Source: Sialis fuliginosa (lineage: Eukaryota > Arthropoda > Insecta > Megaloptera > Sialidae). From it: a DNA stretch of 64,000 nt. Where the stretch lies: assembly GCA_961205875.1 (NCBI GenBank), contig OY540822.1:622501-686500 (forward strand). Reading direction: 5' to 3'. Below the pieces are notes generated by a model. The model had not been told where the DNA came from. It searched no databases and saw nothing but the letters and a program-made list of their open reading frames with translations. Shown in pieces: positions 23,791 through 33,279 of the stretch (position 1 is the stretch's first letter; every line of letters begins with the position of its first letter). A program made the position numbers and the translations under genes.

Positions 23791-24171
23791 CTTATGTAAA
23801 TATATAATAATAGGTAATACAAAAAGATATTTTATGTGCCAATATTTTAAATAATGTAAATAATGATGAGATAATTATTACTGTTTTAAATCCTACTGAA
23901 AAAGATATTTCTATATATTAAAGGTTTTTCACTCTCTGATATTGAATATTAGTCCAGTAATTATAGATTTCAACTGCGAAAAAAATAGCAGTTAGCTGAA
24001 TTTTTGTATACACCTTCGTTACAGTGTTATAAATAAAAAGTAAAGTAAAAAGTCCCCAACGATATCGTGGCGGCGCGGCGTTGCGAGATATTGAAGGTCT
24101 AACGTGACGAAAAACGGTTATTCGCGAATATCTCGCTTCCTATAACTCAAAGGTCAATGGGGGTTATTATA

Positions 24172-25863
24172 TAAATGATGTATTATTAAATTCTTAAGAA
24201 AAAAGGCTCCCTTGGTAGAGCGCGGAGAAAGTATGGCTATATACATATTTGTAAACGGTATGACGCACTCTATAGCAATTGACTATTTGCATATGACTAT
24301 TTCTACGTGAAAAAATCACAGGACAAAAATTAAAGAGTAGCAAATAATCTATAAGGTGTGTCATTCGAATATATTAAAAAAACATTTTTAATCAATTTTA
24401 ATCACATTTAGTAGAACTACAAACATAGCGATTTATGAAAAATTACCATTCTTGTTCAATTTTGTGTTAAAAATCTACACCTAAGCTTTTGCAAAGTTAT
24501 TTAATGGTTCTACTAAAATAAGCTTTGGACATATTGAGTAGAAAAGAGATAAAAAATGTATTAAATTGACCTGCATTTAACAATAGGTACGTCAAAAATT
24601 AAAAAATCGAAAAAAAAATTTTTATTATAAAATGCATCCTTTTTAAAATTTTATGTGTACTTATGTTATAAATATGACTAAACCGTAAAATTATAAATAT
24701 TTTTAGGCTACAAACATTTTTTTTATTATTTTTTTGCTAGAAAAACTTTTATTCGTACTATCGCAGGATCTCTTGATAGCTCCTATTTGATATGCAAACC
24801 TTTAAATTAAAAAAAATTGGAAAGAATAGATTCGTCATAAAATTAATAATAATAAGCAATCAATTATTTTTTACTAAATTTTATATTTTCCGTGTAATTG
24901 GGAGACAAAATCAACGAATATTGGACGATAACAAGAAAATTGGTGTCCGCGCGATTATTTTTTGTTTTATAAAACTGGGACCGATTAAGAATTGAGAGTG
25001 GCGCCACATGTGTTTGTGAAGAGGAGAGATTGATGTACAATAATACCGAATTTCATGTCCTATCTCGATGCACTCCTTATTTTATAAAACAAAAAAGAAT
25101 CGCGCGGACACCAATTTTCTTGTTATCGTCCAATATTCGTTGATTTTGTCTCCCAATTACACGGAAAATATAAAATTTAGTAAAAAATAATTAATTGCTT
25201 ATTATTATTAATTTTATGACGAATCTATTCTTTCCAATTTTTTTTAATTTAAAGGTTTGCATATCAAATAGGAGCTATCAAGAGATCCTGCGATAGTACG
25301 AATAAAAGTTTTTCTAGCAAAAAAATAATTAAAAAAATGTTTGTAGCCTAAAAATATTTATAATTTTACGGTTTAGTCATATTTATAACATAAGTACACA
25401 TAAAATTTTAAAAAGGATGCATTTTATAAAAAATTTTTTTTCAATTTAACACATTTTTTATCTATTTTCTACTCAATATGTCCAAAGCTTATTTTAGTAG
25501 AACCATTAAATAACTTTGCAAAAGCTTAGGTGTCGATTTTTAACACAAAATTGAACAAGAATGGTAATTTTTCATAAATCGCTATGTTTGTAGTTCTACT
25601 AAATGTGATTAAAATTGATTAAAAATGTTTTTTTAATATATTCGAATGACACACCTTATAGATTATTTGCTACTCTTTAATTTTTGTCCTGTGATTTTTT
25701 CACGTAGAAATAGTCATATGCAAATAGTCAATTGCCATAGAGTGCGTCATACCATATGCAAATATATAGTCATACTTTCTCCGCGCTCTACCACGAGAAC
25801 GGATGTTTAAAAAAAAAGTAGGGAACCTTTTTTCTTAAAAATTTAATAATACATCATTTATAT
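24172..25863. mobile_element. Foldback element (1.7 kb, 105-bp spacer)
   Basis: The arms 24172-24974 and 25080-25863 are near-identical inverted repeats (about 0.8 kb each) around a 105-bp spacer rich in GA. Outer ends read TATAAATGATGTATTATTAA. The right arm has an extra ~20 bp near 25800. Arm B (38930-39283) keeps only part of the left-type arm. No ORF shows known features. Confidence 0.88.
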
Positions 25864-25989
25864 AAAACAAGGGCTAATTTATACGCAACGAAGGACTTAA
25901 AAAAATTGAAATGGATAATCGAACAAAAAGTAGTTAGAAGCATCTTGTACTTGTACCTAACATATTAGACAACCTCCTATTTACATAAA

Positions 25990-28250
25990 CACAAAGTCTT
26001 AATTCTTCAGTTGATGATGATGCAGCTATTACTAATTCAGCTAACCAACATTCTACATTAACTGTAATTGATGAACTATCATCAATTTCAGTTGATAGTA
26101 TAAAAAAATCAATAGGCAATTCTGCATTATCTTTTGTTGTTCAATTATATTCAAATTCAAAAATACCGAGGACGACTATACAAGAAATTATCGAAAATGT
26201 TTCAAATTTATTTGATTCGTGCGGTATTGATTCATTAAAACAACTTTTAATTAATAAAAATAAATTAGATCCGGAGCTTGACGATGTGTTAAAAATTACT
26301 AATCCGTTTTTTGGTTTACAAACGGAATATTCGAGACAGAAAATTTTTGAAAAATTTGAATATTTCACACAGCCAGACATACCCTATCGCACCTATCCCG
26401 GTGCTTAGAAATCACGATAGTCATCAAGTACTAAAATTAGAAAATACAACCGCTCAATTTATCTCGATGCGATCGGTGCTAGCAAATTTTTTAGAACTAC
26501 CGGAAATTTTTACTACTTTGTTGAATCACATAACTACAATAAAAAATACAAATCTTGATACAATCGATAGTATTTTAAAGGGTAGCCTTTGGCGTGAAAT
26601 TGAATCTCGGTTTGTTGGAAAGATAGTTTTGCCCCTGACGATTTATTTTGATGATTTTGAAGTTAATAACGCCCTCGGATCGCACAGCTCTACTAACAAA
26701 CTTGGTGCAGTTTATTATAAAATATCATGTTTACCACCCGCATATGCATCCCGAGTTGAGAATATATTTTTGGCAATGCTACATAAAACTGGTGATAGGA
26801 AGCTGTTAAATTTCGAGACATTAGAACTAGTTTTTAAACCGTTGATTACAGAATTAACATTTTTGGAAGTAAATGGAATTAGTATCAAAACAATAACCGG
26901 TGAAAAACTTGTACACTTTGTTCCAGTGATATTTGCAGGTGACAATTTGGGTATACATTTAATGTACGGATTAAATGAAACTTTCAATTCTACATATTGC
27001 TGCCGATTTTGTCGCGAACCAAAAAACATTCTAGAAGTACAAACCGTTGAAAATGTTCATGCGCTTCGTACTGTTGAAAATTTTGCAGATGATTTGTCCA
27101 TATTGCAATACGGTATAAAACGGCTAAGTATTTTTCACAGGATACCGAATTATCATATTACAAAATATATATTTATGTTGATATAATGCATGATTTATTC
27201 GAGGGAGTCTGCCGTTACGAACTACCGTCTATACAGTACCATATTATATGCATTGATAAATTATTGTCACTGGCCTATTTTAATGAAAGAGTAAAATTTT
27301 TTCCATACGGTAATACCGTTTCCAATAAAGACATACCTACTTTGACAATGTCACACTTAAATAATAGATATTATCAATGTTCTGCATCGGAAATGCGTTG
27401 TTTATTAGAATTCTTATGTTTAATGATTGGTGACCTTATTCCTCTCAATAATGTAGCCTGGAAAGTTTACATTCAACTCCGAGAAATAGAATGCATTTTA
27501 ATGGGCAACAGTTTTACTGAAAACACACTTCAGAGATTAGAGTTTTTAATTACAGTCCATCTTCAAGCATATTTAAATTTAACCGGCCAAACATTAAAAC
27601 CGAAATTCCATTTTTTATTGCATTATATTAGAGTAATTAAAACGATCGGCCCTCTCTGACCACAATCATGCATGCGATTTGAAGCTAAACATAAGTCATT
27701 TAAGGAACATGCTTATGTAATTCGTAGTCGTCGAAATATTTGTTACAGTTTAGCTTTAAAGCATCAACTAATGATGAGCAAACGTTTGATTGAAAAAACA
27801 GGATTCAATGATGCAATAGAATTTGGACCTACATGCATAAAACCATTAAAAAATTTAAGTGAATTTGAAATGTTCAAAGATTTTATTCCTGAGCATTTGT
27901 GGACGAAATCATCTGCTTGTGCAAAATGGACATCAATTAATAATATTAAATATAGCGATGGTGTAATTATTTCTAATGCAAGAAATGAATTTGGAAAACT
28001 TCGATATATTTTGCTTAGCAGTAATCACAACATTTTGTTTTTGTTTATTAAATATCAAATAATAAGTTTTGAACAACATTATCATTCATTTAAAGTCACT
28101 GAAACTTGCGAATGGGGCCTTACATCACCTTCAAATCTTGTGAATAAAAAACCAAAAAATAAATATTATACACGCGATGGATCATGCTACATATGTAGTA
28201 TGCTAGTGGAATTTAAATTAACTTCAATAGAACTTTATATATTATTATAA
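25990..28250 (+). pseudogene. Transposase-like gene of an uncharacterised animal family, broken
   Basis: The N part (about 25995-26400) reads ...FFGLQTEYSRQKIFEKFEYF... then a stop after TYPGA. The next frame (26405-27180) holds TAQFISMRSVLANFLELPEI, PLTIYFDDFEVNNALGSHSS, NKLGAVYYKISCLPPAYASR and a Cys-rich YCCRFCREPKN. A +1/-1 shift near 27176 restores VDIMHDLFEGVCRYELPSI, and a TGA at 27657 separates the last part, SCMRFEAKHKSFKEHAYVIR (27672-28250, same frame as before the TGA). These blocks recur in widespread animal proteins linked to DNA transposons, sometimes placed near CACTA/KDZ-like families; I am unsure of the superfamily. The target duplication of its derivative is 8 bp, which is not CACTA-like. 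Confidence 0.65.
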
Positions 28251-29394
28251 TTTTTATAATCTATTTTTAAGTTTTAAGTGTTATAATATTTATAATATAC
28301 AGGCAGGGTAAAAAAAAAATAATGGAATATTGCTTATATTGTTTTAAATATTTATTATTTAATAAAAATGTTTTAGTATAAGTTTTAAGAAAAAAATATT
28401 TCCTATGTTAAGCTAAAAAAGTTAAGATCTATTCATAGAATCAATAAACTTTTACAAAAACATTTTTTTTAATAATTAATATTTTAGAAAAAAAAAATTA
28501 TTTTTTATTCACTGTATATGTAGGATTATATGTAATAAGGTTATATGTTATAAGTATGTATATGTATATTCTTAAAGTATTGTAATCGTGTATTTATTTT
28601 ATAGAATAATAAAATGACTTATTTTAGTAAAGTGTGTGTTTTATAATTATTAATCACCATAAATAAAATATATTCAATTAAATGCAAAGATTAATGTAAT
28701 ATTTTGATTCGGTTTATTCAAACTATACACTTTGTTGTTAATGCATCACTAATATCTTGATTAAAGGAAACATTCAATTCAAAATATTATATTTTCTTTT
28801 GGCTTAGTAACATGTAAATTTGACATGAGTCCTAGAGAAACTGAGACTATTTTTTGTTATGATTGATGGAAATTCATTGTTGTAAAAATAACATAATTGA
28901 CCATTTGAATAAAATATATAATTTTTAAAAATAATTGTGCAAGCATTTCACTCGAATACATTGAAAATTTATACCGATCCGATACTCTCCTGATACAATT
29001 TGTATTACAATTGAGCTAAAAGCATGAAGAAATCTAATAAAATTAAAATTATGTTTACTGAATTATACGGATATGTTCGTTTAAATTTTTTCATTTTTTG
29101 ACAAAATATGATATTTTATTGTTATAACCTCAACCTTTGTTGAAACTAAAACGTTAATATATTAATTTAAGTATATATTTCTCTTGATAGACTACAAATT
29201 TTTTGTATGGCTATCGTAAAAATTTGCTACAAAATACATATTGTCAACTCAACTTCACGGCGGGATTGCCCGAACATATTTCTCTAAACTCGCCCAGTGG
29301 TTGACTCATTCTTGTAGCGTGCTTCGCCGCATTTAAACTCGCGGCGGGATTGAGTCAACTTCGTTTACATTGATAATATGAATTCTTTTTCTCA
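28251..29394. other. 3' part of the transposon, non-coding
   Basis: AT-rich with no coding features. Near 29258-29360 there are paired CGGCGGGATTG boxes and TTGAGTCAACTTC/GTTGACTCA segments that could fold. The block is missing from the deletion derivative at 31619-33122. Confidence 0.45.
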
Positions 29395-29639
29395 GTGCAG
29401 ATGTATTTTATGGATTTTACGTCGGTCTATACGGTACATGTTACAGTTATGAAACTATTTTTCATTAGTTAATTGTCATGTTAACTAAATAATAGTAACT
29501 TTAGGCATGAAAAATAAAAATTTTGGGATTGGCGGATTTCCCGCAAAATTCCCGCGGGAAAAAAAAGTCTGCGGAATTGCGAACCCTACTTATAATATAA
29601 TAATAATAAATAATATAAAAATAATCTTAAATTACAACC

Positions 29640-30225
29640 TGATAAATGTGAATTCCTAAAACGAGAAGTAGCATATTCAGGGCATATTATTGCAGAAAAT
29701 AGAATTAAATCAAATCCAGATAAAATTAAATGTGTAATGAATTTTCCAAAACCAAATATTCCAAAAGATATAAAATCATTATTAGGATTAACTGGTTATT
29801 ACAGACGTTAGACGTATTAAAGATTATTGTAAAATAGCTAAACCTTTGACAGAATTATTGAAAAAGAATGTACATTTTGAATGGAGCGATCTTTGTGAAA
29901 AGTCTTTTAAAATATCCGAATTTCGAATTACCATTTAATTTAACAACTGATGCCAGTCAAAAGCCTATTGGTCCCATGGCAAAATTGGTTCTGATCTACT
30001 TATAGCTGCTTCTAGAATTTTAAATAGAGCAGAGATAAATTATAGTACAACTGAAAAAGAATTGCTTGCTATTGTTTGGTCAATGAATCATTTTCGTCCT
30101 TATCTTTATGGTAGAAAATTTAATATTGTAACTGATCATAAACCTTTAATATGGTTATTTAATGTGAAGGATCCTGGTTCAAGAATAGCTAATTTAAATG
30201 AATATTTGAAATATTACATTAAATT
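29640..30225 (+). pseudogene. Ty3/gypsy RT-RNase H remnant
   Basis: The translation reads QPDKCEFLKREVAYSGHII, then [58 protein letters not shown], then [40 protein letters not shown]. This is the RT thumb and RNase H of a 17.6/gypsy-like element, with several frame breaks. It is on the same strand and in the right order to be the continuation of the Gag-protease remnant of arm A, separated by the foldback and transposon. RT palm and integrase are missing. Confidence 0.85.
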
Positions 30226-30412
30226 CTAATTGTAAGTTAATTTGATATAAATTACGGGAATGTATTAACCTGGAATTTTATGTAATATTTGAATATTTCG
30301 AAATATTCATTTAATGTAACTAAATGTAGTTTTTTCTTTGGGAAACCCCTAATTCTACTTTGAATCTAGAATTTCAAATATTAATGTAATGTACCAATTT
30401 AACATGTGATTT

Positions 30413-30478
30413 TTTTATTTTTTTATTTATTTGACATAAATGTCGGCCGGGTGTTCTCCTCTTCCGATAGCTCTTCGT
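30413..30478 (-). mobile_element. 66-bp LINE/SINE 3' tail with 12-bp TSD
   Basis: AACATGTGATTT is duplicated exactly at 30401-30412 and 30479-30490. Between them, read on the minus strand, lies GC-rich sequence ending CCGACATTTATGTCAAATAA and an A-rich tail. This is the signature of a severely 5'-truncated retroposon insertion. Confidence 0.8.
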
Positions 30479-30532
30479 AACATGTGATTTAATGTATTAT
30501 AATATTTCGAAATATTAATTTAATGTACTTAT

Positions 30533-30861
30533 GCCCGGTATTATAAAGGACCTAACAAAATTTGTTAGCTAGCAATTACATTCATATGGGGTATTGATAT
30601 TGTACTAGTATCTATGGATTAGTTATGGAATTTAGAGCAGTGACACTTCAACTAATTGTAACACAGTTGGCATCTTTGACCGTACAAAATAATTTTCATA
30701 ACATCACCACTGTTTTAATACCGTTTGTATTTACCTTCAACGCGTGCGCGAAACTTGTCAAAGTCATCAACAAACTCCAAAAGAACTGTCATATATGTTT
30801 GATACCTCAGTTGAAAGTGTTTGTTAGCTAACAAATTTGTTAGGTCCTTTATGATACCGGA
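30533..30861. mobile_element. MITE with GCCCGGTATTATAAAGGACC ends (329 bp)
   Basis: TIRs of about 40 bp: GCCCGGTATTATAAAGGACC then TAACAAATTTGTTAGC, inverted with few mismatches at the right. The outer ~15 bases equal those of the 2.8-kb element at 20592, but the inner TIR differs. The 68-codon internal ORF is unremarkable. Flanking duplication unclear (AT at both sides). Confidence 0.8.
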
Positions 30862-31053
30862 CATTAGATAAGAAACTACATATATTGAGAATTCTAAATT
30901 ATTCTGTAATCTATCAAATTAACCTGGAATTTAATATGATATTTTGAAATACTAATTTAAAGTAGCAAAAGATACATTTTACTTTCCGAAAATTATAATT
31001 TTAATCTAGAATTTTAAATACTAATGAAATGTACTTTTTATCATAATATAATG

Positions 31054-31427
31054 TGGTGTGGCCGTCAGGTTAAATCAGCATATTTTTCATAAGGGTTTTT
31101 CCCCCACCACGTCGAAAGACAGAGAGACGCAAAATATAACAGTTTATGATTGATAGCGAAAGAATACGCATTAATTTAAGGTTAATAATTTACAATAATT
31201 AATAGTTTTTCAATATAAGTTATTTGTGTATGTGCAATATTATTTAGAGTCAAAATTAGTGTTTATTATTCAATATAAGGCAGAAGGAGTGATCCCATTT
31301 CCTGATTTCCATAATTTTACCTTACTCCAACAAACAGCAGCACGTGGAACAACAATTAAATAAGGTATGTGCAAAATTATCTATGTTTGAACCAGCAAAT
31401 ATAAAATTAAAATTTACACGCGAAACA
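31054..31427 (+). repeat. BEL 5' LTR
   Basis: Starts TGGTGTGGCCGTCAGG and ends ACACGCGAAACA (TG...CA). It would hold promoter and R region; 'ttcaatataagg' near 31270 is a possible TATA-like site. The same sequence recurs at 38532. Confidence 0.93.
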
Positions 31428-31445
31428 TGGTCCTTCGATGCACAA
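31428..31445 (+). other. BEL primer-binding site
   Basis: TGGTCCTTCGATGCA begins directly after the LTR CA, as expected for the TGG complementary to a tRNA 3' CCA. I did not assign the tRNA. Confidence 0.7.
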
Positions 31446-31618
31446 ATTAAGTAAATCATAGATATATTTTGTAAAAAGTGTATTTTAGATTTCAAGTTTG
31501 AAAGAGTTATTATTTCATTGTCGAGAATTGCAGATCATACGTCATATCGTCTATCTCTGTCTTTCGGCGCTATACATGCGCAGATGAATACACTGATTTA
31601 TGTACATGGGATTGCAAC

Positions 31619-33122
31619 TAGGGTTTGCAATCCCGCAATGCGGGATCCCGCATTCCCGCGGGATCCCGCACGTTTTGGAGATCTGCGGATCCCGCACTGA
31701 AAATGCGGGATCCGCGCGGAATTTTTTGAACATTAAATTTGTAGGTCGCGTGCGTTTTGAATACTTTTAAAGAGTAAATATGAATAAAAAAGGTAACAAT
31801 TTTGAAAAAAAATATTAAGGTTGAGATGACTGAATATGAAACTAGTGAAGTATATTATATCTCTTGTTCACGATTAGTTAAGTGGTTACACTGAGTGCGA
31901 CTCAGGCGACGAAAGAAGCTCGAACAGCCCCCAGATTACAAAAAAAACATAAAAAATACAAAATACAAAATACAAAAATTTAGAAGAAGAATAGCAGATT
32001 AAATGAAAGTTAACCATAAAAATTTAATACACAAAATTCGATCTACACGATATTTTTTTAACAGTATTATCCCTAAAATACAACCGTAAATAGTGATATT
32101 TAGTGGTTTAGTTTTACGTGACATACCGTATATACCCTCTAGAGTGTTTTTTTAAATTTATTTATTTTTTTATTTTTTCGGTCCCGCTAGCCTATGTTTT
32201 AGCTTTGGATCAAAAGTTAATTGTCCCAAAATTTCAGACTCATAGATCAAACCTGTGGACGGCGCAAACCGATTAACATGGGAAAAATTACTTTTTTACT
32301 TATGCGTGAATATCTCGTTGAAAAATTTATTTATTTTAATTTATTACAGCAGCATATCATAGAGAATTAAATTTCTTACAAAAAAGATCCCAAGTGCTCA
32401 AATCATAGATCGAATATTTTTAAAGATATGTTCGTTTAAGCATTATCATAAAAAGTAATTGGATTTATGAATTGAACACTTAATTCCCTACAAAATATTC
32501 CCTTGAGAAATTTTCAAAAAAAAATTGTTTTCAACGAGATATTCACGCGTAAGTAAAAAAGTAATTTTTCCCATGTTAATCAAATGGGAAAAAGACTCGG
32601 TTTGCGCCATTCACAGGTTTGATCTATGAGTCTGAACTTTTGATCCAAATCTTAAAAAAACATAGGCCTGCGGGATCGAAGAAATAAAAATAAAAAAAAT
32701 AAAAAAAACACCCTAGTATATACCGGCGCGGCGCGGTGCAACGTAAAAGGTGACCTACGTATAAAACAAGGGCTAATTTATACGCAATCAAGAAGTTAAA
32801 AAAAATTGAAATGAATAATCGAACAAAAAGACAAAAGTAGTTAGTAGCATCTTGTCCTTGTACCTAACATATTAGACAACCTCCTATTTACAGGTGTATT
32901 TTATGGATTTTACATCGGTCTATACAGTACGAGTTACGTTTACGTATCATATGTTACCACTATGAAAATATTTTTCATTAGTTAATTGTCATGTTAACTA
33001 AATAATAGTAACTTTAAATATGAATAACAAAATTTTTGGAAAAACTGCGGGATCCCGCGGGATTTGAAAATTTCCCGCAAAAATCCCGCGGGAAAAAAAA
33101 GTCTGCGGGATTGCAAACCCTA
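31619..33122. mobile_element. Deletion-derivative DNA transposon with 8-bp TSD (1504 bp)
   Basis: TIRs TAGGGTTTGCAATCCCGC with exact inverse at the right, and the duplication ATTGCAAC at 31611-31618 and 33123-33130. Subterminal GCGGGATCCCGC / CCCGCGGGA boxes occur at both ends. The interior matches the flanks of the transposase element at 25866-29588. An 8-bp duplication and TAGGG ends suggest hAT-like biochemistry. It lies between the BEL LTR and gag start. Contains a nested foldback at 32141-32714. Confidence 0.9.
32141..32714. mobile_element. Nested foldback (574 bp)
   Basis: AGAGTGTTTTTTT at the left is mirrored by AAAAAACACCCT at the right. Inner segments GATCAAACCTGTG / CACAGGTTTGATC, GCGTGAATATCTCGTTGAAA / TTCAACGAGATATTCACGCG and the 'cccatgttaatc' block are mirrored as well. 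The centre is near 32430. GTATATACC occurs just outside both ends (32128 and 32716). Non-coding. Confidence 0.85.
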
Positions 33123-33279
33123 ATTGCAACGCATGCGCACTGGCATATCAAACGTCAATCGTATGTATGTATTTTTAAGTACACGAAGAATTATTTGAAA
33201 AACATTTTGCCTTTAGTGTTTACATTACAATATATTAAAATATTGTTTACGTTCGTACTTTTACAATTAGATTATAACA

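Larger units (their letters stand above)
15095..24522 (+). repeat. Inverted segmental duplicate, arm A
   Basis: Reverse complement of 38930-44240. Matching blocks run from 'gaattaaagtg' at the left, through the conserved ORF, gypsy Gag, zinc knuckles and protease, into the left arm of the foldback at 24172. Arm A carries three insertions absent from B (15503-17632, 19113-19458, 20592-23413), while B carries two absent from A. After removing insertions both arms are about 4.1-4.4 kb. Confidence 0.85.
25866..29588 (+). mobile_element. Partial autonomous DNA transposon, left end lost
   Basis: The block 25866-25995 matches 32755-32893, and 29395-29588 matches 32894-33122 of the short element in the BEL leader. 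There the two blocks join directly, so that element is an internal-deletion derivative of this one. The right terminus reads (inverted) TAGGGTTCGCAATTCCGC. The left terminus is replaced by the foldback at 24172-25863. It carries a transposase-like pseudogene. Confidence 0.75.
30255..31040. repeat. Degenerate ~125-bp tandem/dispersed repeat, interrupted
   Basis: TTAACCTGGAATTT..., ATTTCGAAATATTMATTTAATG and TCTAGAATTTYAAATAYTAA blocks occur in order at 30268-30395 and 30925-31037, with a partial copy near 30490-30530. The centre AATATTTCGAAATATT is palindromic. A LINE tail (30413-30478) and a MITE (30533-30861) sit inside. Confidence 0.6.

Noticed and set aside
24792..24995. 67-codon ORF in the foldback arm
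   Set aside because: Low-complexity Lys/Ile-rich frame, disrupted in the mirrored arm; no motif.
26715..27029. 104-codon minus-strand ORF
   Set aside because: Antisense of the transposase-like pseudogene, whose conserved blocks are on the plus strand.
30625..30831. 68-codon ORF in the GCCCGGTATT MITE
   Set aside because: Only the interior of a short non-coding MITE; no recognisable domain.
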